Notes under the pieces: model-generated
The model's database searches: none
Told to the model about the DNA's origin: nothing
The model's input: only the letters and a program-made list of their open reading frames with translations
In this document: piece after piece, positions 11,606 through 22,399 of the stretch
Numbering within the stretch: position 1 is the first letter of the stretch
How the letters are laid out: each line of letters begins with the position of its first letter
DNA from: Cladopsammia gracilis
Taxonomy: Eukaryota; Cnidaria; Anthozoa; Scleractinia; Dendrophylliidae
Reading direction: 5' to 3'
Assembly (NCBI GenBank): GCA_022457155.1
Contig: JAJGOT010000049.1
Coordinates: forward strand, 1,797,501 to 1,861,500
Length of the DNA: 64,000 bases
Position numbers and translations under genes: made by a program

Positions 11606-11967
11606 ACACCATCACTGCTTCAACGGCTAATCAAAGATGGCTGACACTGCGAGCAACACGGAGGAAGACCGTTGCCCCAGAAAATTATTTGAATTTATGC
11701 GCCTTTTGGCGTGAATATAATATTTTAGCTTGCCAAATTTAAATTTCGCGCCGGTAACGGTTCTTCATTGGTGAGAGGATGCAAGTGATGTTGAAAGTTC
11801 CGGTATCAAGTGTGAAATGACGACTGGCGGCTTGGCCAGGCTAAGGTTCCTTTTATAGCGCGGGTCCCTGTTTAACATCTTTCTGCCTTGCACTTATAAC
11901 TGAGATATTGCCATTGTCATTTGGTAAGCAGTCTCCAGTCACTAACTCGTCTGTTTTGTTATGTCAG

Positions 11968-12074
11968 GCGCTGATTACCAGCCAGTACACAGCCTAAAGG
12001 CAGTTGTTGTTAATGCCAGCAGTATTGTTCTAACTTGGGAAAAACCAGTGGATGCAAACCCCAAAGATATCATA
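11968..12074 (+). CDS. FN3-repeat protein, exon (first half of FN3 domain B)
   Basis: The acceptor TTATGTCAG precedes 107 coding bases that start in phase 1 and end in phase 0 at a GTATGT donor. The peptide contains VHSLKAVVVNASSIVLTWEK and PVDANPKDII, a clear N-terminal half of an FN3 domain including the conserved core Trp. It joins in frame to the exon at 8437-8657 upstream and to the exon at 18,851 downstream, which starts NYQIKMSY. The intron between the two halves is phase 0 and nearly 6.8 kb long. Confidence 0.85.
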
Positions 12075-12143
12075 GTATGTGTACTTGTCTCTTATTTTAC
12101 TGTTAGAAGACATATTTGTGTTTGCATAATTGCCTCATATTAA

Positions 12144-12540
12144 AGGGATGGTTTCACGGTTCGGCGCATGTGCACAGATTAAAATGCTTTGTTCGCCTTC
12201 TTACCAGTTTTATCGGTTAAAAAACGACTCACATTTACTCAATAATCACACACCATAATTAGTCCAAACAAAGCGAAGGAATAACAACATTCACCTAAAA
12301 TTTCAACGGACTACACTGACAAAGTCAACAATGAATAAGACCTTTGACCCGAAGGATTTATTCAATCTGCGCTCTGGTGGTGTTCATGGCGCACATGGGT
12401 ATGTATAACTGACTGACCGCGACATTTTCACGGGCAAATTTCCCGGCAGAGTTATCTACTCGCTTCCGATTGGTCTAAACAATGAAATTAAATGAGTTAC
12501 GTCATAGTTTGCACATGCGCCGAATCGTGAAACCCTCCCT
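12144..12540. mobile_element. MITE with TTAA target duplication
   Basis: A 397-bp element. The terminal inverted repeat reads AGGGATGGTTTCACGGTTCG on the left and is mirrored on the right (AATCGTGAAACCCTCCCT), and extends over about 35 bp including CGGCGCATGTGCA. TTAA is present on both sides (12,140-12,143 and 12,541-12,544), which suggests piggyBac-type mobilisation. No coding capacity. It lies 65 bp behind an FN3 exon. Confidence 0.8.
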
Positions 12541-13385
12541 TTAAAACTTGTTAACCAAGCAAGAAACATTGCAGTTACAGTAAACTCAGTCTTTTAAGAC
12601 GGGCATCCCTGTAAGGCGAACACCTCTCTAAGACGCAATTATTGGCTGGTTCTGGCCGAATTTGGGGGTGACCAATGTGCGAGTCTGTGAGTCAGAGCCA
12701 TTTTTTGCGAGCCTTGAGTCTTTTCCTACGAGCCCTGAAAGTTTTCTTTTAGAAATGTAAAATGAAAGAAAATGGAAAGATATGTGACCTCTCAAGCGAA
12801 AACCATACTAGCGGAAATCCGTTCGAACGGCAAAACGCACGGCTCTTGAACGGATGAAAAACGGGTGGCCGAGCCGCTGCACAAACTGGTAGCCTTTGCT
12901 CATGCGCTTGTGTAAGAAGGTTTTACGGTTTATTTTAAATAGGTCACGCATCCCTTCCCCTAAAGAACACGCTGAGACACGATTTCTTTACTCGCTGTCA
13001 ATATTTAATTTATTGATTCCCGATCAAAGCTACACTCGTCTAATATTTCCCAAACCGTAACTACTTTTTGTTACATTTGAAAAGACTACTTTCAAAGGCA
13101 ATGAAATCAGTAAACGACTGGGCTATTTTTCAATTTTAGCGGCTTGACTCGGCTGCTTGAAAATTCTTTAAAACTCCGCTTCGAAAGAAACATCGCCCGC
13201 ATTGATAAAAAAGAGGTGTTGACAAAATCTGGATCGGACTGGATCGGATCATTACTCTTGTAACTCACTAAATGACGAAAGGTTAGGGATAGGGTTACAG
13301 GGGTTGATCCAATCCGATCCGATCCAGATTTTGTCAATGGCCATAAAAAAGTATAAAATTCCTCGAAGCAAGATTTCGTCGCTTA

Positions 13386-14275
13386 GGTGGCCCGCGGCTA
13401 TTTCTTGGCGCGGGGGTTCCCTTTTATAAATATAATTTTCGGCATGTAAGCGTTAACCGATTTTTGTAAGTTTTGGTAGGGCGATAAAGAAGTCTTCAAA
13501 TTATACACAGGACTTTAAATTTTAGTGCATATAAGATAAGCGATTAAAAGTTACAAGCGTTTTTAGAAAATCCCGTTTTTTTTAAGAAAACGCGAATATT
13601 TTCATAAAACGACGACAGATATTTTTCTAATTACGCTCAATACGTTCCAAGACTTCAAGCTTTACTGTGAGCAATTTTCCACAAAATCGGCTGGACAGAA
13701 ATTACTGCACAGTCGAATGCTGAATTGAAGCTTCCAAATGTTATGCTTGCGTATTTGCCTCGGCTGTTGCAAGAACGCTAAAGTAAGGCTACAATCGCAC
13801 CCTATTACTTGAAAGCTTGATGCAACCGAAAAATTTGTTGAATAACCGGAAAAGATCGGAAGCTCCCAGCAAAAACTATAAGCAAACAAAGAACAAGATG
13901 TTTATGATGCGTAATTTATGAATTTTGTGGAAAATTGCTCACAGTAAAGCTTGAAGTCTTGGAACGTATAATTAGAAAAAATCTGTCGTCGGTTTATGAA
14001 AATATTCGCGTTTTCTTAAAAAACGGGGTTTTCTAAAAACAGAACTACCTTTTTACGTAGTCAGATCAGCCTTGCAGTTTGTCGTTTATGTTTTTTCTAA
14101 AAACGCTTGTAACTTTTAATCGCTTATCTTATATGCACTAAAATTTAAAGTCCTGTATAATTTGAAGACTCCTTTATCGCCCTACCAAAACTTACAAAAA
14201 TCGGTTAACGCTTATATGCCGAAAATTCGATTTATAAAAGGGAGCCTCCGCGCCATTAAATAGCCGCAGGCCACC
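13386..14275. mobile_element. Long-TIR element with TTA target site
   Basis: Inverted arms of roughly 300 bp begin GGTGGCCCGCGGCTATT on the left and mirror as AATAGCCGCAGGCCACC on the right. TTA flanks both ends (13,383-13,385 and 14,276-14,278). The right arm carries about 60-80 extra bases near 14,040-14,095. A TTA duplication is typical of PIF/Harbinger elements, but no transposase is present. The central loop (about 13,680-13,920) is unrelated to known genes as far as I can see. Confidence 0.75.
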
Positions 14276-14279
14276 TTAA

Positions 14280-14892
14280 GGTAATTCCCTGGAAAAAGAA
14301 TCTGTCATAGATTTGTAATGAAACTTGGCACAAATATTGAACAAGTCATGAAGGTTCCAAAATTGCAACAAAAATGAGGGGTCACCGTGCTCGTTTTAGT
14401 GGTATACTGCTGACGAATACAGTGTTTAAAGGTATTTTCAGGCAATAACCGCGTGAAGCTAATATGCTCAATATTTCCACTGCATATTGATATTTCGCGT
14501 ATAAGTTGACTTTATACATATGTATAATCGTCTGTATCATAGAAAACGTGTCCAAAAAGCTTCAAATGTACTGACCACTCGAACAGTAGACGGTTGCTTG
14601 GTATGCGGTCCTCTACCCAAAATGGCTCTCTTCGTAGGATTTCTATAAACTGTGCAAAATCTGATCATAGATTTTTGCTCACTTTTTAAATTTGCGTTGG
14701 GAACACTGTCCTGATTGAATTTATGCAGTATAAAATGGGGGTCACCGTGCTCGATTTTGCGCTAGCGCTCACAGAGTCCTTTTCTATCGTGGGAAAGGCC
14801 GGCTTTCCTCACAAAAGCCGCCATTTTTTTCAATCTGATGTCGCAATGTTTATGCGCAGTAGGGATGCGCAGTGCAAAACCAGGGAATCACC
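14280..14892. mobile_element. MITE abutting the previous element
   Basis: The terminal inverted repeat is GGTAATTCCCTGG at the left and CCAGGGAATCACC at the right, flanked by TTAA (14,276-14,279 and 14,893-14,896). The left TTAA is the same one that bounds the preceding element. GGGGTCACCGTGCTCG occurs twice inside (about 14,380 and 14,745). No coding capacity. Confidence 0.7.
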
Positions 14893-15559
14893 TTAAAGCT
14901 CTCCTGTTTCTCCACTACGGCGGCTTCTGAGTATTATTTAAAGCCTTCTCTTTCCATTTTTAATATTTTAAATGTGTGTTATTACTCCGATTAGACAAAA
15001 CTATGGTTTTGAAAACCGAGCGCGGCAGCCATTTTTGTATAATTTGTTTGTGACCTGACGACCCGGTTAGTAATAAAATGTACGTGCATAAATTTGCATT
15101 CACTAATGTGACACCAAAAAAAAAATAAGAAAACCTGAGTGTAAACCTTACTTCATGCCGCTTTGCGCATGAGTAACAAGCGGCTCCGAATCCCAAGTGC
15201 ATTAGTCCGCGCAAAATTCATGTATAAAATAAAATTCTTTCTGAACTTCATATTTACTAACTGTTAAAACAAATCTTGAATGAAACTAAATATAATCGTA
15301 TTTAAAGACTGCAGAGAAAGTTATGTAGCAGAAAAACAAATAAAGCCCTTTTAAGTTTGTCAGTGTAAGTGGGCTAGCCGCTAGCATCGTTGTCGCGTGA
15401 TTGGTTACATACATGTATGGCAGAAAAACAGTGGCTCGCAAGAAGGGGCTCAAGGCTCGCAGAAAATGGCTCCGGCCCGCGGGCTCGCACATTAGTTACT
15501 CTCGCCGAATTTCACTTGTTCGTCTGTAACTAAACTCTCTTTAAGGCGGGCACCTCTCG

Positions 15560-16330
15560 TCTCGAGACGACTTTAACGTCTCAGACGATATTAACCTCTG
15601 TAGCATAAAAACGGCCAATAACTGGTTAAATGGCAAGAAACCGTATACGAGAATCCCGCTGCTTGTACGCTGGATCCCGTGAGGATCTGCTTTAGCCAAA
15701 AATAATTGAATATAAGACTTTAAAGCAAAGCTGAAAACAGCGTATATTAAGCCTGTTAGGTGTCGCCAAATCGACCCGGGGCTGAAAATGAATTGTTTTC
15801 GTTTTTCCAGAAACAAATAAAATTTTCAAGAAAAAAAAAATACACATCAATTGTATCCTTACCAAAGGCTACCTGTATGCAAAAGAAGAGCGAATTTTAG
15901 TTTTTTTATCTTTGCCTTGTAATGTTTGATCACTGCATGGATTTGCTCTTAATTATTCAAACTGGCAATCAGACTGTTCGACAGTCAGCACTACAAACGT
16001 CGCGAGAGGAAAAGAAAGAGAGAATTCCATTCACTCTCAATTTTCACCCGCACAACCAAGCAGTCAAAACCACTAGAAACTACTCCCAAATGATGCCGAA
16101 ATTGGAATATTTTTTTTTTTTCACAACCACCGCTGATTTCATTTAAACGTGAACTATAACACATACTAGGCAACTTTCTAGTTAAAAGCACGCTAAAATC
16201 TGTAGACTCGACTATCAGCCCTCGAGAAACGAGCCCGCGCTCCACCCCCGAAAAGACGGCTGGAGGCGTGGACTTGTTATTGTTAATTTCCTCCAATCAG
16301 AAGCTTGCCTGCTCAAATCGAGCAGGCGAA
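15560..16330. other. Intron, no gene recognised
   Basis: No coding region or transposon end was recognised apart from homopolymer A and T runs. Short frames on both strands have no recognisable features. Confidence 0.45.
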
Positions 16331-16360
16331 TAAATTATTTTGCTAGAGCATAATTTTAAA

Positions 16361-16860
16361 ATGGCGGATGCGAAGAAGTTGTTTGATTTGGCGTGCGATC
16401 GTGTTGTAGAGAGATTTAAACTTGAAAATCTCAAATTTTTACAACGAAAAGCGCTGGAAAAGCTGGTTGACTGTGAAAATGTGTTCGTTATTCAACCTAT
16501 ACGTGATCAGGAAGGTCCCTTATTTTCCAATCCGCACCGATGATTTTCGATATTGTAAAAGAGACGAGTTTCAAGTCCATTGCTGTCGTTATTTCACCCC
16601 TGACTTCGCTAATAATGGAAGATCAAGTAAAATTCCTAAAATCAATAGGCATTGCTGCCGAGTTTATTGTATTTATTGGCGAAAATCAAAAGGACGAGGA
16701 GACAAAAAAAGCCGTAAAGGGGCGACTGCGAGATCGTCTTTGGAAAACCGGCGTCATTTTTGTGTTCTGATCGATGGAAGAAAACGTTGTCGAGTGAAGT
16801 CTATGAAGAGAGATTATGACTTACTGCTGAGGATGGATGAAGCTCACTGTAATTCACACT
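16361..16860 (+). pseudogene. RecQ-like helicase fragment, broken
   Basis: The first frame starts at the ATG at 16,361 and encodes FKLENLKFLQRKALEKLV followed by NVFVIQP, the stretch just before the Walker A site in RecQ-type helicases. The Walker A itself (expected TGSGKS) is lost where the frame breaks near 16,500. The frame at 16,540-16,770 carries VVISPLTSLIMEDQVKFLKS, the motif Ia region. A third frame near 16,830 contains DEAHC, motif II. With three frame breaks and no later helicase motifs this is a fossil, possibly carried by a transposon. Confidence 0.75.
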
Positions 16861-17064
16861 GATCTGGCGCGACAGCACGTGTGTTTAACATATCCGGTGA
16901 CCAGTAGCAATGCATAAATTGAATTTTGAATTTACGTCACAGACACGAGAAAGCGGCTGAAATCGAGCCTATAAAATCTGATGATCAACCAGGTACTTTT
17001 AACTGCCCGCTTACGATAGAAGACGTCCTTTCATTCACAACGTGGACAAAAGATTGTGACTCAA

Positions 17065-17600
17065 GCGATCTGTCAAAATCACTGATCGTTATCTGTTGCA
17101 CAACATGTACTTTATGTAAAAAGACATGTATCGGTGAAACAGGGAGGAGTAGTTGACCGTTTCCGCGAGCACTTTTTTTTTTTGTTACGAGACTTTGAAA
17201 GTAATGACAAAAACGCATCCAAACCAGTCGCTCGACATTTTAATCTTCTCAATCATTCAAAACAACACATGGCGATCTGCGTCCTTCCCCTACACCAGGG
17301 TAACACGGAAAGCCCCAGAAATCTAGAGCAAAGATTTATCTTTGGAATCGGGACTACCTCGGACATACACGCAAACTTTAACTTCCACCGTGGTAAGTTA
17401 GGGGTGGTGGTTGGAAGGGGGGGGGGGGGGGGTTGCACCCCCACTCCCCGTCCTTGTACCTGGTAGGGTTAATCCTCACGGAATCAACGAACACTTTTCA
17501 TTCATTCAACTAATATTTCTTGTCTTTTACTTTACCATGTTCCCACCAATAGCATACAATAGCTCCACCGTTCATTCGTTCCACCCACAAACCACAATTC
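17065..17600 (+). pseudogene. Penelope-type GIY-YIG endonuclease fragment
   Basis: Successive plus-strand frames read CTTCTLCKKTCIGETG (GIY-YIG-like core), then DRFREHFFFLLRDFESNDKN and KPVARHFNLLNHSKQHM, then LEQRFIFGIGT, and after an interruption NPHGINEHFSF. This order and wording is the GIY-YIG region at the C-terminus of Penelope-like element proteins. At about 17,365-17,465 unrelated sequence with a long G run replaces the expected residues, and at least two frame changes occur. The reverse transcriptase part is absent. Confidence 0.75.
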
Positions 17601-17639
17601 CTTAATTCGCTCTTGCAGCGTTAGAAATATCAGCTTTTG

Positions 17640-18245
17640 AGTGTCTTTACGGTGGCCAATTTACTTTATCGACCTTAAACCTTTTGCTGCCTCCTTAAAA
17701 TAATTTTCGTTGTTTCTAAAAGCAGTTTTTGGTTAAAAAGTTCAGGATACAAGATATGTTGTATGAATTTCCGTTTTGATTATTTTAATTATACAACATC
17801 TGCCATCTTGTATTTTGTGAATTATAGAAAATTGTCTTCATTAATCTGTTATTTGCCAAATTTAATTACATCATATCGCATAAGACAAATTAAAAAAAAA
17901 GTATTAAACAAGAAAACGGTAGACAAAAAACAAAATTTACCTTGGCCATCACTTGCGGTCCCTGTTCACCTGGTGACTAAAAATGTTTGAAACCCAATTT
18001 TTTAAGAATGCCGACCTGTTCTGTATTTGACAATATGTTTTTTAAACCTAGTCCTAGGGACCTTCTTCGTTTTCGAAATTGCAGGCCGGGCGTAGAAACC
18101 GCTGTTCAAGGCTAACAAAATACTCTAAAAATACTGGAGCATTTCGTCGCGTAAAACATGGTGAAATGTTTTCGTTTTGATTGAAAACGGTTTTAGATTA
18201 CTAGAAAACAAACACGGCTGCCCATCTCTGACAAGAACCTCCGAA
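17640..18245. other. Intron, no gene recognised
   Basis: AT-rich sequence without recognised coding or repeat structure. It leads into the 48-bp tandem array. Confidence 0.45.
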
Positions 18246-18249
18246 AACG

Positions 18250-18700
18250 CCATTTCACAGTATATCACGTGACAAAATAGTCCACGATTATTGGAGTATT
18301 CTGGCAGGCTTGTCACGTGACAAAATACTCCACCATTATTGTAGTATTTTGTCAGCCTTGTCACGTGACAAAATACTCTACGATTATTGGAGTATTTTGT
18401 CAGCCTTGTCACGTGACAAAATACTCTACGATTATTGGAGTATTTTGGCAGACTTGTCACGTGACAAAATACTCCACGATTATGGAGTATTTTGTCAGCC
18501 TTGTCACGTGACAAAATACTCTACGATTATTGGAGTATTGTCAGCCTTGTCACGTGACAAAATACTCTACGATTATTGGAGTATTTTGTCAGCCTTGTCA
18601 CGTGACAAAATACTCTACGATTATTGGAGTATTTTGTCAGCCTTGTCACGTGACAACATACTCTACGATTATTGGAGTATTTTGTCAACCTTGACCAGGG
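18250..18700. repeat. 48-bp tandem repeat with CACGTG palindromes
   Basis: About nine copies of a ~48-bp unit, core CTTGTCACGTGACAAAATAC followed by TCTACGATTATTGGAGTATTTTGTCAGC. Each unit has two self-complementary parts: TTGTCACGTGACAA, and AATACTC...GAGTATT around CGATTATTG. Frames are open on both strands because of the repeat and are not genes. The array sits about 150 bp before the FN3 exon at 18,851. Confidence 0.92.
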
Positions 18701-18850
18701 GTTTCTCCGCCCCACCGCCATTTTTAAAGCAGAGAGGGGGACGAGGGGGACGAGGTCGATGTTAAAAAATTTTGAACCCAATTTTTCAGGAAGTGTTCTG
18801 TATTGACAATGTGTTTTTTATTCATCCAAAATTATTTTGTACCTTTTCAG

Positions 18851-19132
18851 AACTACCAGATTAAGATGTCGTACAGTCATGGGTCCGGTACAACTTTCCA
18901 CGTTTTGAACAACACGGGAACCAGCTTTATTTTTAAGTATCTCAAATTCAGCACAGCGTACACTTTTGTGGTGTGGACAAGGTTTAAAAACAATGATCTT
19001 GGGGAACCTGTGCACGTTGTCAAGACAACAGAGCCTTTCTCTGCCCTGTGGACCATTTGACAGCAAAAGTACACGCAGACTACACAGTCACGTTATCTTG
19101 GTCTGCTCCCTCGACGATTGATTTGAATACAA
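18851..19132 (+). CDS. FN3-repeat protein, exon (end of FN3 domain B, start of domain C) with a frameshift
   Basis: The acceptor TACCTTTTCAG is followed in phase 0 by NYQIKMSYSHGSG and YLKFSTAYTFVVWTRFKNND, strands C to G of an FN3 domain. The frame stops at 19,060 (stop after LWTI). The +1-shifted frame, entered at the C run near 19,045, continues without a break as VDHLTAKVHADYTVTLSWSA, the first half of the next FN3 domain, so one C seems to be missing. The 3' end is not clear: the nearest GT is at 19,133 and does not give the expected phase. Either an assembly error or a damaged exon. Confidence 0.7.
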
Positions 19133-19139
19133 GTTTGAA

Positions 19140-19475
19140 GGCAAGGAATCTGTATATAACTGTTCTGTGAGCAATATAATTTCATGCCTACTTATATTCG
19201 TTTCTAACTCGTAAATACACGACGCGTTGAACGAGTTATGGCAGACGGGACAAATATGCAAATTTTCACTCCTTCCATCACTCAGCTGCAAACGTTTCTT
19301 GGTAATTCCGCTGACCAGTGCATAAGGCTTGCGCATACATTTTGCCTGTTCCAAATGCAATAAGTAATGGTCACTTACGAGTTTTTAACCCCTAGGAGTT
19401 ATTTGTTGAAATAAACGATTGATTGATTGATTAATTAATTGACTGATTAATTGAAATGTTATTGAATGGTTGGTG
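19140..19475 (+). repeat. Probable LINE 3' end with GATT-repeat tail
   Basis: The segment ends with CGATTGATTGATTGATTAATTAATTGACTGATTAATTG just after AAATAAA, which looks like the 3' tail of a non-LTR retrotransposon. Upstream frames show no confident reverse transcriptase motif. The insertion may have removed the splice donor of the adjacent FN3 exon, but this is inference. Confidence 0.35.
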
Positions 19476-19642
19476 CCTAATATCCTATTTCATATCCTAG
19501 CTATAGCTTTTCCGTGCCTTTCAGAGTCTTCGGCGACAACACTCTTCTTTATTAGTAAATAAGAAGCAAAGGACCGCGAACGAAAATGTGCTGGTGTACG
19601 TGGATCTGGAGAAGGTCTAGTCAGCCAAAAATAGAGATAAAA

Positions 19643-20006
19643 TCAAAGTATGAAGCAAGGCTGATACTACGTAGAACATTTAACGCGACAACGACATGAT
19701 AGAGCCCAAACTGAAAGTCCAAATGCAACCTTGGACAGGTGTTTCGACCTGGTTGGGTCTCGTCAGCACGGTGTAGCAGAAAAATAGAAAAACTAGCGCG
19801 AACGCCAATTCTCTACCAAATCGCACGTGGTGATGGCTACAGATGAGCTCAAAAGCTCAAAAGTTTGCTAATTGACCCACGTCACAGCGGCGCGTGACCA
19901 TGAGTAATTTGCAAAGAATTTGAAATATCATGTCCTTGTCGCGATAAAGAAAGTGAGGATAGACAGAACTATAATGTTCTACGTAGTATCAGCCTTGCTT
20001 CATACT
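19643..20006 (-). mobile_element. Hammerhead-bearing Penelope-like terminal segment
   Basis: Bounded by an inverted ~36-bp sequence (AAAGTATGAAGCAAGGCTGA at 19,645 and its mirror ending at 20,006). It holds a hammerhead ribozyme on the minus strand (19,726-19,775). A diverged inverted copy of the 19,643-19,860 part lies at about 22,165-22,356. No open frame of note. The assignment to Penelope-like elements rests on the ribozyme type. Confidence 0.55.
19726..19775 (-). ncRNA. Type I hammerhead ribozyme (Penelope-type)
   Basis: On the minus strand the core CTGACGA is followed by stem II GACC-CAACCA-GGTC and GAAA. Stem III is the minimal ACA-CC-TGT, followed by the cleavage triplet GTC. Stem I pairs CCGTG with CAAGG with one mismatch. 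All conserved core positions are present. The very short stem III is a known feature of hammerheads in Penelope-like retroelements. Confidence 0.8.
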
Positions 20007-20009
20007 TTA

Positions 20010-21050
20010 GCGGAGCTCTCGCGGGCCGAAAGCTCGCTGCGGAGCCCCATACTCATAGAACCCATGCCTGTAATTTTCATGGTGATGGCCAGCGGAATGT
20101 TTCGCGGGCGGCGTCTGTACATGTGTGTCGGAGCGTTGGGCAGAGCGAATTCTCGGGCGCGTATGACGTCGCGAAACAGGCGCGTTTGACGTCTCGTGAC
20201 ATTCGAGATCTTAGCAATTTTGAAAGCAAAGCGAGGTTTTGTTTTCGCGCGGCTACACAGCTGTCAGCTCGGTATACAATTTAGTCTCTCTACTATTCAT
20301 GGTTGGATCTTTCACTGTGTTTAGCGGAGAATTAAAGTGTCGCTATTTCTTAGTTTGCTACCAAGACAGGGATATACTAATTAAGGGATACTCAGAAGCC
20401 GCTATAGTGGAAAAAGAAGAGCTTTCAGTGATAAAATCTTGCTTCGAGGAACTTCATACGTTCTTATCAATGCGGGGAGATGTTCGTTTTACGGATTTCA
20501 GAACCAAAGGAACGGAGATTTAAAGAATTTCCAAGCAGTAGAGGAACTTAAAGGTAAAACAGATTACATTTTTCGATAAGAATTTATGTTGATATCAATC
20601 TGTGTCTGACTTTTTCTTTGTGTTCTTGTTAGTTTTGGAGAATTGTTTATAAAACGTGCTCAAATTCAGTTGTATTGATTTCTTGAATTTCATCGAAGAC
20701 AGTTCGGCGCTATAAATGGTACGCGTTTTGCTTTTAAACATAAACTTATGGAGATTTGAATAAAATTTTTCGAAAGAAGATTGTGTTGTCCATTTTTACG
20801 TGTTTGTTGATTCATTACATAGATTGAAAAGCGATTTTATGTAAACAAAACAAGACTTGGATTTTATAGTTCTATCTTCACTCGCGTCGCCTTATGCAAA
20901 TATGTTTGTGTATTTTTGCAATTTTGATTTCCAAATCATTTTTTCGGGAAAATTGTGATACGCAACAAGTGTATTGTATTCGGAAATTAGTCAAACTAGT
21001 TATTGTAGACCGAGAAAATGTTGTTTTGTGAACTTTTGTACAGTCTTCAT
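20010..21050 (+). mobile_element. Interspersed repeat family A, copy A1
   Basis: Starts in GC-rich sequence (CATACTCATAGAACCCATGC ... GGAATGTTTCGCGGGCG), followed by CGCGCGGCTACAC, then AAAAGAAGAGCTTTCAGTGA and ATCTTGCTTCGAGGAACTTC, then an AT-rich 3' part with GATTTTATAGTTCTATC. The same order occurs at 27,050 and, inverted, at 28,345-29,575 and 44,100-45,060. Short frames cross the family but none is recognised. It may be a non-autonomous retroelement. Confidence 0.75.
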
Positions 21051-21900
21051 CATCATCATCATCATCATCATTTATTTCAATAATTTAAATTTAACAAATT
21101 AGAGAAATATACAACCCGCATATAGCAAAGCTTATCAGGGCAGGTTGTATAATTTACAATGAAATTTAGCAAACACAAATTATTAGTAAAATCAGGTAAA
21201 TAATAATAAATAATTAATTAATTAAAAATAATAATAATAACAAATAAATAAAATAAAATAAAATAAATAAATAAGTAAAATAAATAAATTAAATAAATAA
21301 ATAAAATAAATAAATAAGTAAAATAAATAAATTAAATAAATAAATAAATAGGTATACACACACATTCACAGATAGCTAGCATTTACATGAGTAGTGCAAG
21401 AACCTATAATAATAACACATAGAAGATAAAGAAGTTATAATAATAGCTGGAGTCTGATTAATGATAATTGGTAATTTTCAGCATTAACGTAGAGACCTCA
21501 ACATAATCATCCTCATTACCAAGTACCGCAAGTAAAAATTGGTGAATTTTATTTTTGAAAGGTTTTTTCCTAAGCTTACGCAGCTTAGGCTTCAGGCAAT
21601 TCCACAACTTAGCTCCGAAAATGGAAAACGAATTAAGATAAATACTTAGTCTTGATTTATTAACATATAAATTCCCAGCATTAGAAAATCTAGTGTTATA
21701 TGTATGAACGTCAGATGAACAGGTAAAAAGACCACAGATATTCTGAGGCGCAGAATTAGTAGATACGTCATGCATAAGAGAACAAACTGTTTCAAAATAA
21801 AGCATATTGAGAGGTAAAACATTAGCAGAGACCAACAAAGGAATAGTATGAGATCTATTACCAGCAAAGAACATTAGCCGAAGAGCTCGTTTTTGTAAGA
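21047..21900 (-). pseudogene. LINE reverse transcriptase C-terminal fragment with 3' tail
   Basis: The minus-strand frame 21,458-21,874 reads LMFFAGNRSHTIPLLVSANV, VHTYNTRFSNAGNLYV and FSIFGAKLWNCLKPKLRKL, the C-terminal end of CR1/Jockey-like LINE polyproteins (the WN-L-P position is kept as LWNCLKP). The 3' untranslated part is AAATA-rich and ends in a CATCATCAT run at 21,049-21,070, read as a TGA-type tail on the minus strand. The element is strongly 5'-truncated. Confidence 0.7.
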
Positions 21901-22164
21901 TAAAGACCTTCCTCAGCTGTTAGGCTAAGCCTATCTATATATATTATCTCTTTTTTTGGGTGACTAGGTCTTCTCCAGATCCTACGTACACCAGCAGTAT
22001 TTTCGTTCGCGATCCTTTGCTTCTCATTTACTTGTTTTATTTTGGGACCGTAGATCTTTTCAGATCCGAAATGCTGTTTATTTATTTTTTACATGGTATT
22101 GGCCATGTATTCGCTTGGGGTTGGTTCTGTCTATTCTGTCAATTGGCAAACTTTTGAATTCGAG

Positions 22165-22356
22165 CTCGTCTGTAGCCAACACCACGAGCGATTTGGTTCA
22201 GAATTGGCGTTCGCGCTAGTTTTTCTATCTTTTTACTGGGCTGACGAGACCCAACCAGGTCGAAACAGCTGTCCACGGTTGCATTTTGGCTTTCAGTTTG
22301 CGCTCTATCATGTCGTTGTCGAGTTAAATGTTCTACGTAGTATCAGCCTTGCTTCT
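22165..22356 (+). mobile_element. Inverted copy of the hammerhead-bearing segment
   Basis: Diverged inverted copy of 19,643-19,860: it ends TTCTACGTAGTATCAGCCTT and contains AGAATTGGCGTTCGCGCTAG. It carries a second hammerhead. Another inverted pair (19,563-19,622 with 21,963-22,030) lies outside this one but in an order that does not fit a single simple inverted element. Confidence 0.55.
22233..22285 (+). ncRNA. Type I hammerhead ribozyme, second copy
   Basis: Plus-strand core CTGACGA at 22,241, stem II GACC-CAACCA-GGTC, GAAA, then stem III ACA-GC-TGT and the cleavage triplet GTC at 22,271-22,273. Stem I pairing is weaker than in the copy at 19,726 (mismatches at the second and later positions). 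Core residues are intact. Confidence 0.7.
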
Positions 22357-22399
22357 TTATTAGCGAGTTTTTGAGACATGATAAGATATTGAGATTTTA

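Larger units (their letters stand above)
12640..15515. repeat. Pair of inverted repeat arms surrounding nested elements
   Basis: Sequence at about 12,655-12,740 (AATGTGCGAG ... AGAGCCATTTT ... GCGAGCCTTGAG) recurs inverted at about 15,430-15,510. The two arms are diverged. Motifs of the form AAGGCGGGCACCTCTC occur beside both (12,605-12,650 and 15,535-15,560) but in the same orientation, so the original element structure is not clear. Two better defined elements, at 13,386-14,275 and 14,280-14,892, sit inside. Confidence 0.45.

Noticed and set aside
16985..17218. Minus-strand frame opposite the GIY-YIG fragment
   Set aside because: It is the shadow of the plus-strand Penelope-like sequence, which has recognisable motifs.
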